Shown piece by piece: positions 15,579-25,900 of a DNA stretch of 64,000 nucleotides. The stretch's first letter is position 1. Each line of letters opens with the position of its first letter. This stretch comes from Caldilineae bacterium. GTDB taxonomy: Bacteria; Chloroflexota; Anaerolineae; Epilineales; Epilineaceae. Below the pieces are notes generated by a model, which was not told the origin of the DNA, did no database searches, and saw only the letters and a list, made by a program, of their open reading frames with translations. The stretch is from the NCBI GenBank assembly GCA_020634625.1, contig JACKBJ010000002.1:231942-295941 (forward strand), given 5' to 3'. Position numbers and translations under genes: made by a program.

Positions 15579-18011
15579 GTGATCCGAAGACTCCCCTGGA
15601 CGTTCCTCTGCCTGGCCCTGCTGGGTCTGGCGGCCCTGCTGCCACGCTCGGCCAGCGCCGACGTCATCGACTACGACCCGCGCAGCGATCAGGTGCCCCA
15701 GATCCTCTCGCCGGAGGACATGGACCGTTACCAGGCCCTCCGCGGCGCCCCGGTCCGCCGGCACGGCGTGCTCGACGTCAGCCCGGGCGGCCAGCACGCC
15801 GTCCTGTCGATGGGCGGCAACCTCGAGGTCTACGACGTCGCCAGCCGGGCTCGGGTGTCGACGATCAGCCTGGCCGGCCTCGGCCTGTCCAGCGGGCTGC
15901 ACTGGACCAGCCCGACCCGGGCCCTGGCCTTGACCGCGCAGAGCTTCAACGATCGTCGGACGCCCTGGCGCTACTACCGCAGCGACTTCGACATCGCCGC
16001 CGGCACCATGGTGACGCAGAGCATCCAGATCGACGACAAGGTCCTGCGCGGCGCCACCCTCAACGCCGTCCTCTCCGGCGGCACGCCGGCCGAGACGCCG
16101 GACGGCAAGCGCTGGATCTTCGGCCTCGGCCAGCCCGGCGGCGGCCTGCTCGACGACCTGACGGTCGAGGTCGAACGGCCCAGCTACGATGGCCGCACGG
16201 AGGAGGAGCTCGCGCTGCTCGGCGAGCAGCAGGAGCCCTACGTGATCCTGCAGCAGGCCATCACGCTCCTGGCCGTCTCGATCGACGACGGCAGCGTCAT
16301 CGAGGTCGCGACGGTGCCGGCCGGCACCAACCCCAACGTCGCCCTGGGCACGGCCGCCATGCGGCCGGGCCATGCCGAGGCCGCCTTCGTCACCTACGTG
16401 AACCTGCCCTGGGCCGGCGAGGTGATCAACGGCCGGTCCAACCGCGGCGGCGGCATGCCCAACAGCTACTGGAACGTCCAGGAGAACCTGGGCCGCATCC
16501 CCGAGTCGGAGAACTTCCACATCACCCAGACCCAGCTGCACATCGTCGATCTGGGCAGCGGGGACGAGACCATCGTCGAGAACGCCGACCACACGCCGGG
16601 CAAGTTCTCGGGCATCGTCTGGACCGCCGATGGCGAGCACCTCTTCGTCGAGGTGGCCACGCCCTCGATCCTGGCCGGCCGCGAGCACCCCATCTACGAG
16701 TACTCGGCCGGCGTCGCCCTGCAGCGCTACACGCCGGCCGGCGCCTACCAGGACACCTGGGCACGGGTGGGCATGGACGCCTCCAGCACGGCCTTCTTCC
16801 CGACCGAGGGGACCAAGGCCCTGGTGCTCTACGGCATGAACACCACCCGCCACCTGGCCATCGTCGACCTGGCCGACGCCGCGGCCGAGCCCGAGCCGGT
16901 CTACCAGGGCGACGACATGCTGCTGGGCTTCGCCTACCGCGACGGATCGCTGGCGGCCGGCCTGACCAGCGCGGTCGACCCGGGCGAGACCTGGCTCGGC
17001 AAGCAGCCCGCCGGCGGCGGCGCCGCCGAGCTGGCGGTCCTGACCGACCTGAACGCCGCGGCGCGGGCCGTCAGCCACATCGCCTACGCGCCCTTCAGCT
17101 ACACCAGCTCGGCCGGCTACGCGCTGGGCGGCATCTACATCTACCCGGCCGAGTGGGGCGGCCCGCCCAGCGAGCCCAAGCCGGCGGTGGTCTGGCAGCA
17201 GGGCGGCCCCGGCGGCCAGATCTACAACATGTGGGGCACCAGCGTCGAGAGCCCCTACTCGTTGCTGCCCAACTTCGGCATCCCGGTGATCATGGTCAAC
17301 GGCGCCGGGCGCACTTCCAACGGCCAGCAGTTCTACAGCGACATGGCCGACGGCACCAACTTCGGCCAGCGCGACATCCGCGACGTCAAGGAGGCGGTCG
17401 ACCACCTGATCGGCCTCGGCTGGGTCAAGGCCGACGCGGTGGGCGTGACCGGCTGCTCCTACGGCGGCTACTTCACGCTGCAGAGCCTGGTGACCTACCC
17501 GAACACCTACGCGGCCGGCAACAGCCAGTGCTCGCTCAACGACATGTTCTACGAGTTCAACTTCGGCTGGTCGCCCTTCCTGGCCTACCTGCTGGGCGAC
17601 ACGCCGACCGGCAACCCGGAGGAGTACGTCAAGGACTCGCCGACCTACAACGCCAACAAGATCGAGGTGCCGCTGTTGCAGTTCCACGGCACCAGCGACT
17701 TCCTGTTCTTCGAGCAGATCACCAACATCCACGACCAGGTGGCGATGAACGGCGTGGCCTCGCGCTTCTTCCGCCCGATCGGCTACGGCCACGGCATCGG
17801 CGGCATCGGCGGCGTGCCCAACGCCGGCGCCGACGGCCAGAAGTTCGCCTTCCAGCTCCAGCTGGACTGGTTCCGCACCCACCTGGGCGTCCAGAGTGCG
17901 CTGGCCTTCGACGACGCGGCGGTGGCCGCCTACCGATACGGGCGCTGGCTGAACGGCGTCGAGATGGGGCGCTCGCCCGTCCCGGGCCCCGTGGCGCCGG
18001 AGGTGCGCTGA
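15579..18011 (+). CDS. Exported S9 family peptidase, first of a tandem pair
   Basis: 810 residues from a GTG at 15579, preferred to an in-frame ATG at 15474 because a signal peptide (RLPWTFLCLALLGLAALL, cleavage near ASA-DV) then sits at the N-terminus and GGAG lies upstream. Residues about 60-520 are repetitive strands expected of the S9 beta-propeller. The C-terminal alpha/beta-hydrolase domain has the oxyanion region VVWQQGGPGGQ, the nucleophile in TGCSYGGYF (Ser627), HGTSDFLFF (Asp707) and GYGHGIGG (His738), so the triad is complete. S9 prolyl oligopeptidase-type enzymes cleave short peptides; this one should act outside the membrane. Its stop overlaps the start of a close paralogue. Confidence 0.88.
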   Translation: MIRRLPWTFLCLALLGLAALLPRSASADVIDYDPRSDQVPQILSPEDMDRYQALRGAPVRRHGVLDVSPGGQHAVLSMGGNLEVYDVASRARVSTISLAGLGLSSGLHWTSPTRALALTAQSFNDRRTPWRYYRSDFDIAAGTMVTQSIQIDDKVLRGATLNAVLSGGTPAETPDGKRWIFGLGQPGGGLLDDLTVEVERPSYDGRTEEELALLGEQQEPYVILQQAITLLAVSIDDGSVIEVATVPAGTNPNVALGTAAMRPGHAEAAFVTYVNLPWAGEVINGRSNRGGGMPNSYWNVQENLGRIPESENFHITQTQLHIVDLGSGDETIVENADHTPGKFSGIVWTADGEHLFVEVATPSILAGREHPIYEYSAGVALQRYTPAGAYQDTWARVGMDASSTAFFPTEGTKALVLYGMNTTRHLAIVDLADAAAEPEPVYQGDDMLLGFAYRDGSLAAGLTSAVDPGETWLGKQPAGGGAAELAVLTDLNAAARAVSHIAYAPFSYTSSAGYALGGIYIYPAEWGGPPSEPKPAVVWQQGGPGGQIYNMWGTSVESPYSLLPNFGIPVIMVNGAGRTSNGQQFYSDMADGTNFGQRDIRDVKEAVDHLIGLGWVKADAVGVTGCSYGGYFTLQSLVTYPNTYAAGNSQCSLNDMFYEFNFGWSPFLAYLLGDTPTGNPEEYVKDSPTYNANKIEVPLLQFHGTSDFLFFEQITNIHDQVAMNGVASRFFRPIGYGHGIGGIGGVPNAGADGQKFAFQLQLDWFRTHLGVQSALAFDDAAVAAYRYGRWLNGVEMGRSPVPGPVAPEVR

Positions 18012-20422
18012 TGAACAAGGCAATCCAGATGACCCGCCGCTTCGACCCGCGCCGCCTGGCCGCACGTGGCCTGGCGGCCCTGGCGCTGACCCTCGCGCTG
18101 CTGCCGGTGCAGGCGGCCCGCGCCGAGATCATCGACTTCGACCCCGAGACCGACGCGGTTCCCAGCATCGTCGATGCCGACGACATGGCCCGGCTGGAAG
18201 CGCTGAGCAGCGCCGGCTTCGCCTACTTCTTCAGCGCGCCCAGCCCGGGCGGCCGCTACGGCTATGCCTACGTCAACGGCGAGCGCGGCATCCTGGACCT
18301 GGGCTCGGGCCAGCTGCTGGCGTTGCCGGATGACGTCGACGGCCTGCGCGCCGTGCCGGGCGAGTCGGCCTACAGCCCGATGGCCACGGCCTGGGAGGGC
18401 GACGCGGCCTTCCGTCTCGTCAGCCTGCAGGCGCGCTTCGACGCGGACGGCAACCTGACCGGGATCGGCTACCACCTGGTGCGCGTGTCGCTGCCCGACA
18501 TGCGGGCCGAGAGCGAGCCCTTGGCCTGGATGGACGACTTCGAGGGCCAGTTCGTCGAGTTCGGCCCCGATCTGTCCATGGTCCTCGTCATGCGCGCCCC
18601 GGGCGGCGGCCCGATCGTCGCCGCGCCGCGGACGGTGACCTTGGGCGAGCCCTCGTTCCGGTTGCCGGGCGATCCGCCCGACGGCCTGCCCGGCCGTCTC
18701 GAGCCCAACCCGCTCGGCCCGGTCGAGCTGCAGCAGCAGACGGTCGAGCTGGCGCTGATCGACATGGACGGCTCGCGCGACCGGGTGCTCGAGTCCGACC
18801 TGGGCGAGGACGAGGGTCTGGCCGCAGTGAGCTGGGACCTCGGCGGCGGGCACCTGGCGTTGACCACCCGCAGCATGCCGGACTGGGACGGCGATCGCCA
18901 GCGTGACAACGACCCGCCGGGTGCCGGCCTGCCGAACCTGGGCAGCATCAACGTCCGCGAGGCCCTGGGCATGGTGGCGCCCGCGGACAACCCGCTGGTC
19001 ACCGGCAGCCGGATGCTGGTCTTCGACAGCGTCGACGGCAGCCTGGTGAAGCGCTTCGAGAACCGCGACTATCCGCAGGGCCTGTTCGCCGGCCTCAGCT
19101 TCTCGCCTTCGGGCGACCACGCGGTCCTGAGCCTGGCCTTGCGCAGCGACCTGGAGGGTCGCGACCAGCCGACCTACGCCTTCCCGAGCGGGCTGGAGCA
19201 CCACCTGGTGCACGATCTGGCCATCGACAAAGCCCTCGCGCCGCCCGGCGCGGACGGTCTCTCCGCCAGCCTGTCCTGGCTGGACGACGAGTCCCTGGCG
19301 GTGGCCGTGGCCGACGAGATGGACAACCGGGTCCTGCGCTACGACGTCGAGACGGAGCAGGCCGAGCCGATCTGGGATCGGGCGGGCAGCTTCTGGCAGG
19401 CCTTCGCCGGTTTGGACGCCGACGGCCAGCTCTGGCAGGTGGTGACCGCCACCACGGTCGACCAGCCGCTCGAGGTCTTCAGCCAGCACGGCGACGGCGC
19501 GCCCCGGCGCATCAGCGAGATCAACGCCGAGGCGGCCGCCGCCAGCGACCTGCGCTACGAGACGGTCACCTGGACCGACGCGCAGGGGACCGAGCTCGAG
19601 GGCCTCTTCGTCCATCATGCCAGCCAGGCCTATCCACCGGCCCAGCCGGGGCCGGTGGTGGTCTGGCAGCAGGGCGGGCCAGGCGGCCAGATGGTCAACG
19701 ACTTCGGCGCCAGCGTGGAGGCGCCCTACTCCATGCTGCCGAACTTCGGCATCCCCGTCTTCATGGCCAACGCGGCCGGCCGCACGGTCAAGAGCCCGCA
19801 GTTCTTCAGCGACATGGCCGAGGGGACCCACTTCGGGCAGCTGGACATCGAGCAGATCAAGCTCGGGGTCGAGCAGCTGGTGGCCGACGGGGTGGTCGAC
19901 GCCGACCGCGTGGGCATCACCGGCTGCTCCTACGGCGGCTACTTCACGATGCAGAGCACGCGGACCTATCCGGACTTCTACGCGGCGGCGAACCCGCAGT
20001 GCTCGCTGACGGATCTGATGGAGGAGTTCAACTTCGGCTACACGCCCTTCATCAGCTACCTGATGGGGCGGGCGCCCATGGCGGAGCCGATGGAGTACCT
20101 GAAGGACTCGCCAATGTACGGCGCCAAGGACGTGAAGACGCCGACGCTGATCTTCCACGGGCGCGAGGACTTCTTGCCGGTGCCCTTGATCAACAACATC
20201 CACGACCAGCTCGAGGCCAACGGGACGCCGGTCACCTTCCTGCGGGTGGCGCAAGAGGGGCATGGCTTCGGCTTTCCGAGCAGCCAGGCCTACGCCGCGC
20301 AGCTGCAGCTCGAGTTCTTCCGCGAGTGGTTGGAGGTGGACAAGTTCGTGCCCCCGGAGCGGGCGCCGTCGATCTTCCTGCCGATCCTGGGGATGCGCTG
20401 GGATCCGCGGGCGGAGGGCTGA
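18011..20422 (+). CDS. Exported S9 family peptidase, second of a tandem pair
   Basis: 803 residues, ATG overlapping the upstream stop by one base (TGATG). A signal peptide (GLAALALTLALLPVQAARA) precedes EIIDFDPETDAVPSIV, aligned with DVIDYDPRSDQVPQIL in the first copy. The catalytic domain keeps VVWQQGGPGGQ, Ser640 in TGCSYGGYF, Asp720 in HGREDFLPV and His751 in EGHGFGFP. The propeller region is much more divergent than the catalytic domain, so substrate entry probably differs between the copies. Its C-terminus carries PSIFLPILGMRW, a version of the LPxL motif found in many exported proteins here. Confidence 0.88.
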   Translation: MNKAIQMTRRFDPRRLAARGLAALALTLALLPVQAARAEIIDFDPETDAVPSIVDADDMARLEALSSAGFAYFFSAPSPGGRYGYAYVNGERGILDLGSGQLLALPDDVDGLRAVPGESAYSPMATAWEGDAAFRLVSLQARFDADGNLTGIGYHLVRVSLPDMRAESEPLAWMDDFEGQFVEFGPDLSMVLVMRAPGGGPIVAAPRTVTLGEPSFRLPGDPPDGLPGRLEPNPLGPVELQQQTVELALIDMDGSRDRVLESDLGEDEGLAAVSWDLGGGHLALTTRSMPDWDGDRQRDNDPPGAGLPNLGSINVREALGMVAPADNPLVTGSRMLVFDSVDGSLVKRFENRDYPQGLFAGLSFSPSGDHAVLSLALRSDLEGRDQPTYAFPSGLEHHLVHDLAIDKALAPPGADGLSASLSWLDDESLAVAVADEMDNRVLRYDVETEQAEPIWDRAGSFWQAFAGLDADGQLWQVVTATTVDQPLEVFSQHGDGAPRRISEINAEAAAASDLRYETVTWTDAQGTELEGLFVHHASQAYPPAQPGPVVVWQQGGPGGQMVNDFGASVEAPYSMLPNFGIPVFMANAAGRTVKSPQFFSDMAEGTHFGQLDIEQIKLGVEQLVADGVVDADRVGITGCSYGGYFTMQSTRTYPDFYAAANPQCSLTDLMEEFNFGYTPFISYLMGRAPMAEPMEYLKDSPMYGAKDVKTPTLIFHGREDFLPVPLINNIHDQLEANGTPVTFLRVAQEGHGFGFPSSQAYAAQLQLEFFREWLEVDKFVPPERAPSIFLPILGMRWDPRAEG

Positions 20423-20462
20423 CGTCGGGCTCGAGACGGCGGACATCCGTCGCCAGACGGCG

Positions 20463-20522
20463 GTCGTTGCGACGCACGACGTGGCGACGGAGGTCGTCGC
20501 GACGGATGCCGTCACCGCGAAC
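20463..20522 (+). repeat. Degenerate 15-nt tandem repeat
   Basis: Four adjacent 15-nt units (20463, 20478, 20493, 20508) of the pattern GTCGTNGCGACGNAN, diverging most in the last unit. It starts about 40 nt after the stop of the second S9 peptidase. In one frame it would read VVATH-DVATE-VVATD-AVTAN, but no start supports translation. Confidence 0.6.
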
Positions 20523-20572
20523 CTGGGAAGACGAGCGGCACCGTCTCGGATGACGGTCGAATAGCGTTGGAC

Positions 20573-20600
20573 GGGGGCCCTCGCGCAAGCGGGGGCCTCC
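20573..20600 (+). terminator. Hairpin with GCAA tetraloop
   Basis: A 12-bp stem with two G-U pairs closed by a GCAA (GNRA) tetraloop, about 150 nt after the S9 operon. There is no T-tract. It is a plausible terminator or mRNA 3'-end stabiliser. Confidence 0.5.
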
Positions 20601-20726
20601 GTGCTGGGGAGGCGCGGCGCCTGGCTCGGGCATCGGGGCCGAGCGCCCGGGCGCCGCGGGGAGGGCGGAGCGGATGTCGGGCCGGCGAGCGCGGCGTCGG
20701 GGCTGGTGGGGCGGGGGACCCTTGGC

Positions 20727-20735
20727 TGGTATCAT
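20727..20735 (+). promoter_or_regulatory. Extended -10 promoter of the NTR-like gene
   Basis: TGG-TATCAT (TGn plus near-consensus hexamer), about 55 nt before the ATG at 20791, which has its own GGAGG. Confidence 0.5.
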
Positions 20736-20790
20736 CGATGGCTGGGCTTGGGCGGGCGGGCCGTTCGGGCGGGGAGCGGGAGGTGTGGCG

Positions 20791-21465
20791 ATGCGAATCG
20801 GGGTGGTGCCGGCGATCTTCCTGATCCTCGTGTTGGCGGTGGTCGACCTGGTGCTGGCCGTGCCGCAGGGGGGCTGGCCTTCGCTGGCGGATCGCTGGGT
20901 GGCCGAGCAGCGTTTGGGGCAGCCGGCCCTGGAGGGCTGCGGCTGCGTGGCGGAGACCTGGGACGTGGCCTGGCGGGCGGCGGACCTCGCGGTGGCCGGG
21001 ACGGTGCGCTCGGTCGAAGGACGCTACCCGACCTGGGAGGGGGCCGGGGAGCCGGATGCGCACTGGTATGCCGCGGCGTCGCGGGCGGTGACGGTGACGC
21101 TGGATGTCGAGCATGTCTGGCAGTCCGCGCCCCGGCTCGACCTGCGCGTGGACGCCGGTGGGCAGGTGCAGGTCCATCCCGGTGGGCGCTGCGTGCAGCA
21201 TTTCGAGCCGAAGCGCTACTACCTGATGGTGGCCAGCGTCCAGGACGCGGCGCTCGAGACCGATGGCTGCCGGCCCAACCGGCCGTGGAGCCGGCTGGAC
21301 GAGCGCCTGCTCGGCCTGGGCATCGGGCGGGCGCCCGGCGCGCCGATCCTGGCGCCGAGCCAGCTGCGCCTGCCGCTGACCCTGCTGACGACCCTGGTCT
21401 GCGTGCTGGTGCTGGCCTTGATGGGCGGCTCGGACCGAGCGAAGACGGGCGAGGAGGGCGGCTGA
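20791..21465 (+). CDS. Membrane-anchored NTR/TIMP-like cysteine protein
   Basis: 224 residues with a signal or anchor segment (VPAIFLILVLAVVDLVLAV). An extracytoplasmic domain follows, with the cysteine start GCGCVAETWDVAWRAADLAV. It continues AGTVRSVEG, TVTLDVEHVWQSA and a cysteine-containing GGRCVQHFEPKRYYLMVA. This order (CxC, helix, GxVxxV, strand with VWxG/VWQS, Cys, RYYLxxA) is that of NTR/TIMP-like modules and matches the repeated module of the large protein at 22914. A C-terminal membrane helix (LPLTLLTTLVCVLVLALM) anchors it. The start is fixed by GGAGG; its stop overlaps the next small gene. Function is unknown. Confidence 0.65.
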   Translation: MRIGVVPAIFLILVLAVVDLVLAVPQGGWPSLADRWVAEQRLGQPALEGCGCVAETWDVAWRAADLAVAGTVRSVEGRYPTWEGAGEPDAHWYAAASRAVTVTLDVEHVWQSAPRLDLRVDAGGQVQVHPGGRCVQHFEPKRYYLMVASVQDAALETDGCRPNRPWSRLDERLLGLGIGRAPGAPILAPSQLRLPLTLLTTLVCVLVLALMGGSDRAKTGEEGG

Positions 21466-21665
21466 TGCTGGAGCTCTTGCGGGTCCATCCGCTGGGCATG
21501 GCGGCCATCGGGCTGGCGCTGCTGGCCTTCGCCGCGATCGAGTGGGACCGGCAGCGTCGCATTCGCGATCTGCCCGCCGACCCGGCCGAATCCGGGGACG
21601 GGTCGGGCACGCGCGCGGATGCCGACGCCGACGCCGACGCGGCGCGGCGCAGGGACGGGCCCTAG
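21465..21665 (+). CDS. Small single-helix membrane protein
   Basis: 66 residues: one membrane helix (PLGMAAIGLALLAFAAIEW), then a charged tail rich in Asp/Ala and Arg. Its ATG overlaps the stop of the NTR-like gene (TGATG), so it is probably translated with it. Its TAG stop is shared in a CTAG palindrome with the convergent flippase gene. Family not recognised. Confidence 0.6.
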   Translation: MLELLRVHPLGMAAIGLALLAFAAIEWDRQRRIRDLPADPAESGDGSGTRADADADADAARRRDGP

Positions 21666-22576
21666 TCCTCGGCGCCGGCCAGCAGCTCCGGCCAGAGGCT
21701 CATGCAGACCAGACCCAGGGCCACGCCGAACCAGAGCGTGGCCAGGCGGGCCAGCAAGGCGGCGGCGGTGGCGCTGGGCTTGGCCAGGCCGAGCAGGCGC
21801 ATGCCGAGGGACACCAGGCCGCCTTCGGTGCCGCCCAGGCCGCCCGGCGTGGCGACCACGGCCCCGACGATGGTGCTGATCGAGAAGATGAAGATGGCCT
21901 TGCCGGCCGTGGCCAGCCCCGCTTCGGCGCCGACGCCGGTCAGCACGAGGTAGTAGGCCAGGCCCTCGCAGGTCCAGCTGACCAGGCCGATGCCCACGGC
22001 GGTCAGCAGGGCCGGCGGGCGCAGCAGCACGTAGCTGCTCCGATAGAGCTCGTGCAGCAGGTGAGCGCGCGGCCCGACCACCGGCAAGCGCTCGGCCAGG
22101 CCCAGGCCCCAGTCGGCGAGCGGCTGGATCCAGACCGCCACGATGCCGGCCAGCATCAGGGCCAGCACCACCAGGGCCGTGGTCCGCAGCTCGGGCAGAT
22201 CGAAGGCCAGGAGGCCCAGCACCGAGAGGATCAGCATGGCCAGGCCGTCGGTCAGCCGCTCGGCCACGACCGCCGGCGCGGTGCGGCTGATCGGCGTGCC
22301 CGATAACCGCTTGACCATCCAGCTCTTGAGCAGCTCACCGGCCTTGCCCGGCGTCAGGACCATGGTCATGCCGAGGCCGAAGATGCGAGCGGCATCGCGT
22401 GCCCCGACGCCGGCGTCCAGCCAGCGCAGGTAGAGGATCCACTTCAGCAGCCGGCCCGCGTAGTTGACCAGGGTCAAGCCGAGGACCAGCGGCAGGATGC
22501 GCCAGGGGAAGGCGCCCAGCACCGAGCGCAGGGCGTCCAGGTCGCCGTAGACCGCCAACGCCAGGTAGAGCGCCAT
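21662..22576 (-). CDS. Lysylphosphatidylglycerol synthase TM-type (UPF0104) flippase-like protein
   Basis: At least 304 residues of polytopic membrane protein. Family landmarks are LVNYAGRLLKWILYLRWL, LTPGKAGELLKSWMVKRL, AVVAERLTDGLAMLILSVLG and VATPGGLGGTEGGLV. LPG_synthase_TM proteins include the flippase half of MprF and glycolipid-associated proteins. The first ATG (22576) falls inside the first membrane helix. In-frame sequence upstream (RRRFVWSLAAG just before the Met) looks like the true N-terminus, but only CTG codons are available there as starts. The start is therefore uncertain by about 15-35 residues. Confidence 0.82.
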   Translation of the reverse strand: MALYLALAVYGDLDALRSVLGAFPWRILPLVLGLTLVNYAGRLLKWILYLRWLDAGVGARDAARIFGLGMTMVLTPGKAGELLKSWMVKRLSGTPISRTAPAVVAERLTDGLAMLILSVLGLLAFDLPELRTTALVVLALMLAGIVAVWIQPLADWGLGLAERLPVVGPRAHLLHELYRSSYVLLRPPALLTAVGIGLVSWTCEGLAYYLVLTGVGAEAGLATAGKAIFIFSISTIVGAVVATPGGLGGTEGGLVSLGMRLLGLAKPSATAAALLARLATLWFGVALGLVCMSLWPELLAGAED

Positions 22577-22913
22577 GCCGGCCGCCAGGGACCAGACGAA
22601 GCGCCGACGCAGGCGCCGCCAGGAGGGCGGTCGCGCATCGGCGTGGTCCCTGGGCGGCGTGCGGGTCTCGGCTGACAGGGCGGGCTCCGGCGTTGGGGCG
22701 ATGGGGGTCGGGGAACCCGGTTGGCAGGGAGCGCCGGCGGCGCGGCCCGAGAGTGTAGTGGAGGCGGCCGTTCTTGAGAAGACCGCTCGCCCGGCTCGGG
22801 CTCGCGGGCCGGATTCCGGTTCGGCGTCACGGATGGGCCGGTTCGGACGTAATCACCCCCGAGACGGCCCCGCCCGGCGTCCTGGTTCCACCTGTCCCCC
22901 CAAGAGGTGCCGC

Positions 22914-25900
22914 ATGACGATCACCCCGACCCCGCACGTGTCGCCTGCGAGCGGCCGCTGGCCGGCCTGGCTGGGCCTGGCCTTCGCACTGGGCCTGGCC
23001 GCCGGCCTGCTCCTGCCCTCGGGCCAGGTCGCCCGGGCCTGCAGCTGTCTGCCGCCGCCCCCACCGCCGCAAGCGCTCGAGCAGGCGGTGCAGGTCTTCG
23101 ACGGCAGCGTGGTCGGGATCGAGCAGGTCGACCCGGACAGCCCCTTCGGCGCCCAGCGGGTCGACTTCGTGGTCCACACCCAGTGGAAGGGCGTGACCGA
23201 AGGCCGGATCAGGCTCGAGACGGCCGGCGACAGCGCCATGTGCGGCTATTCCTTCCAGCTCGGCCGGCGCTACCTCGTCTACGCCACCGGAGCGCTGGAG
23301 GCGCCGACGGTGACGAACTGCAGCCGTACCCAGCCCTGGTCCGCGACCGAGGCCGAGGCGCTCGGTCCGGACGAGCCGCCGGCCGGCGCCACGCCCTGGC
23401 CCGTCTGGTCCAGCCAGCCGCCCCCGCCCAACTGTCCCCGCTGCGCTGCCCCGCCGGCCCCGGCGGAGGCCATGGCCGCCGCGGCCGCGGTCTTCCACGG
23501 CCAGCTGATCGGCATCCAGGACCTGGGTCCCGAGGACGCGCACGCCCACCGGCTGGTCTTCCGCAACCGCGGATGGTGGAAGGGCGCCTCCGAGGCGCGG
23601 GTCGAGGTTCGCTTGCCCTGGGCCCTGTGGTCCTGCGAGGGTGAGCGCTGGGCCCGGCTCGAGCAGCCGGACGCCCCCGAGGGCTTCATCGTCTACGCCG
23701 CCGCCGACGCCGAGGGTCGGCTGGAGCTGCGCCTCTGTGGCCGGACGCGGGTCTGGGACGCCGAGGAAGCCGCCGCGCTGGGCAGCCCCAGCGCGCCCGA
23801 GCAGCCGACCGAGACGCCCGTCCCGAGCGCCACGCACACCGGACCTCCGCGCGCCACGGCCACGCCCGATCCCTGTGCCGTCGTGCCGCCCTGTCCGCCC
23901 TGCGCCGGCCCGCGGCCGGCCCGCGACTGGCTCGACGAGTCGGACGCCGTCTTCCATGGCCGGGTGATCGCGGTCGAGAGCCTGGGGCCGGGTGCCGACT
24001 GCGAGCGCCGCGTCCGCTTCGCCGTCGACGAGACCTGGAAGGGCCCTTCGGCAGCCGAGATGACGATCGACGTCGGCAACGACGCCTGGCATTGCAGCCG
24101 TAGCTACCCGCTGGGCGACGAGACGGTGGTCTTCGCCCGCGCCGACGCCGACGGCCGCCTGCGCGTCCCGCTCTGCTTCGGCATCGTCGATGGGGACGTG
24201 CGCGCGGAGCTGGGCCCCGGACGGGCTCCCGCGAGCGACCGCTCGCCCCTGGCGCATCGCGGCGGCCGCATTCGGGCCATCGTGCCCCTGCCCGGCAGCG
24301 ACCTCGCCTGGCTGGCCCAGGGCCCGCGGGTGATGGCGGTGAGCCTGGCGCCGGGGGAGGACATCCTGCGCTTCGGCCCGGGACTGCTCCTGCCCGACCC
24401 CGTGACACAGCTGGCGGTCGACGGCGATCGGGGCCTCGCCCTGACGGGCCCGGTCCTCCAGGTGCTCGACCTGAGCCAGCCCGATCGGCCCCGGCGGCGC
24501 TCGAGCATCCAGCTCGGTGACCTGGGCGAGCGCTTCGGCCCGCTGGCCCTGGCCGGCTCGCTGGCCTTCGTCGGCCACGCGGGCGCCGGCCGACCGGACG
24601 ACGTGGCGGTCTTCGACATCGACACCGGCGACCGCTTGACCGCGACCTTGCTCGAGGGCGCCAGGCCGGAGCTGACCGACCTGATCGCCGCCGGCGATCT
24701 CCTGGCCGTCGCGAGCCGGGACCGGACCCCCGACGCGGCCTTCCCGAGCCGCCTGCAGCTCTACGACCTGGCCACCATCGCCGCCGGGCCACCCATCGAG
24801 CTTGCCTTGCGGGATGCCGTCGACGACGTGGCGGTCGGGCGCCTGGCCTACGCCGAGGTGGCCGGCCAGCCGCGGCTGTACAGCCTGGGCCCGGGCGGCA
24901 TCGTCGGCTGGTCGCTGCAGCCCTCGACGGCTCTGCCCGAGGCGCTCGTCCGCTGGCCGGCCGAATGGCGACCCGATGGCTTCGACCCCGTCCTGGGCGA
25001 TCTCGCGGTCGGCTCTGGCGGCGAGGTCTTCGTCAGCCTCCACCGCTGGGTCGGCGGCTTCGCCACCGCCGGCGAGGTGCTCCGGGTCCTGCCGTCCCCG
25101 GATTCGGTCAGCGGGCGGTGGACCGAGCGGGTCCATCAGTCGCTGCGTCCGCTCGATGCGCGCCTGGTGGCCGCCGACGACGCAAGGGGCGGCGCGCGCC
25201 TGCTGATGGCCGGTCCCGAAGGCCTGTCCAGCTACCGGCCCGGCTCCGCTTCGCCCAGCACCTACCCGATGGTCACCGATGCGATCGGCCTGGCGCTCCA
25301 CCTGGACGATCCCGGGCCGGTGCTCTATGCCCTCAGCGCCAAGGCCGGCATCAACGGCTTCCTGCTCAACCAGCCGGATCCCTCGGCTCCCCAGCCCTAT
25401 ACCTTCTTCGCCGCCGGCGCCGAGCGCGGCGGGCTGACGGTCGATGCCGGCCGCCTGGTGATGGACAACCTGGGCATCACCGACATCCGGGACCAGAAGC
25501 TCGAGATCGTCACCGTCGGCGGCGCCCTGCTGCCGACCCGGCAAAGCGAGATCGACCTGCGCGACGCCGGCGCGGGCCTGGTCTGGGCCCAGTCGGGGCC
25601 CTATCTGATCCTCCGCCGCGGTCCGGACACCGTCGCGCTCTACGACCTGACGGACCCCAGCGCGCCGGTCGAGCGCGACCGGCTCCAGCTGGCCGGGCTG
25701 ATCACCGACCTGGTGCTGCACGACCGTCAGATCCTGGTGGCGCACTACGACCAGCGCCTGCCCGGCAGCAATCCGGACGCGGCCTCGATTCGCCTGACCA
25801 CCTTGGCCATCGAGGGCGAGGCCGGGGATCCGAACCTGGCCCCGCGCGGCGAGGCCCTGGTCGAGGCCCATGCGGTCTACGTCGCCGGGCTGCCCCAGCT

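Larger units (their letters stand above)
20423..20790 (+). other. Intergenic region with repeat, hairpin and promoter
   Basis: 368 nt without a convincing gene. It holds a degenerate 15-nt tandem repeat, a terminator-like hairpin and an extended -10 promoter for the gene at 20791 (each listed separately). Short open frames cross it, but none has a ribosome site or a family match that I can see. Confidence 0.6.
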
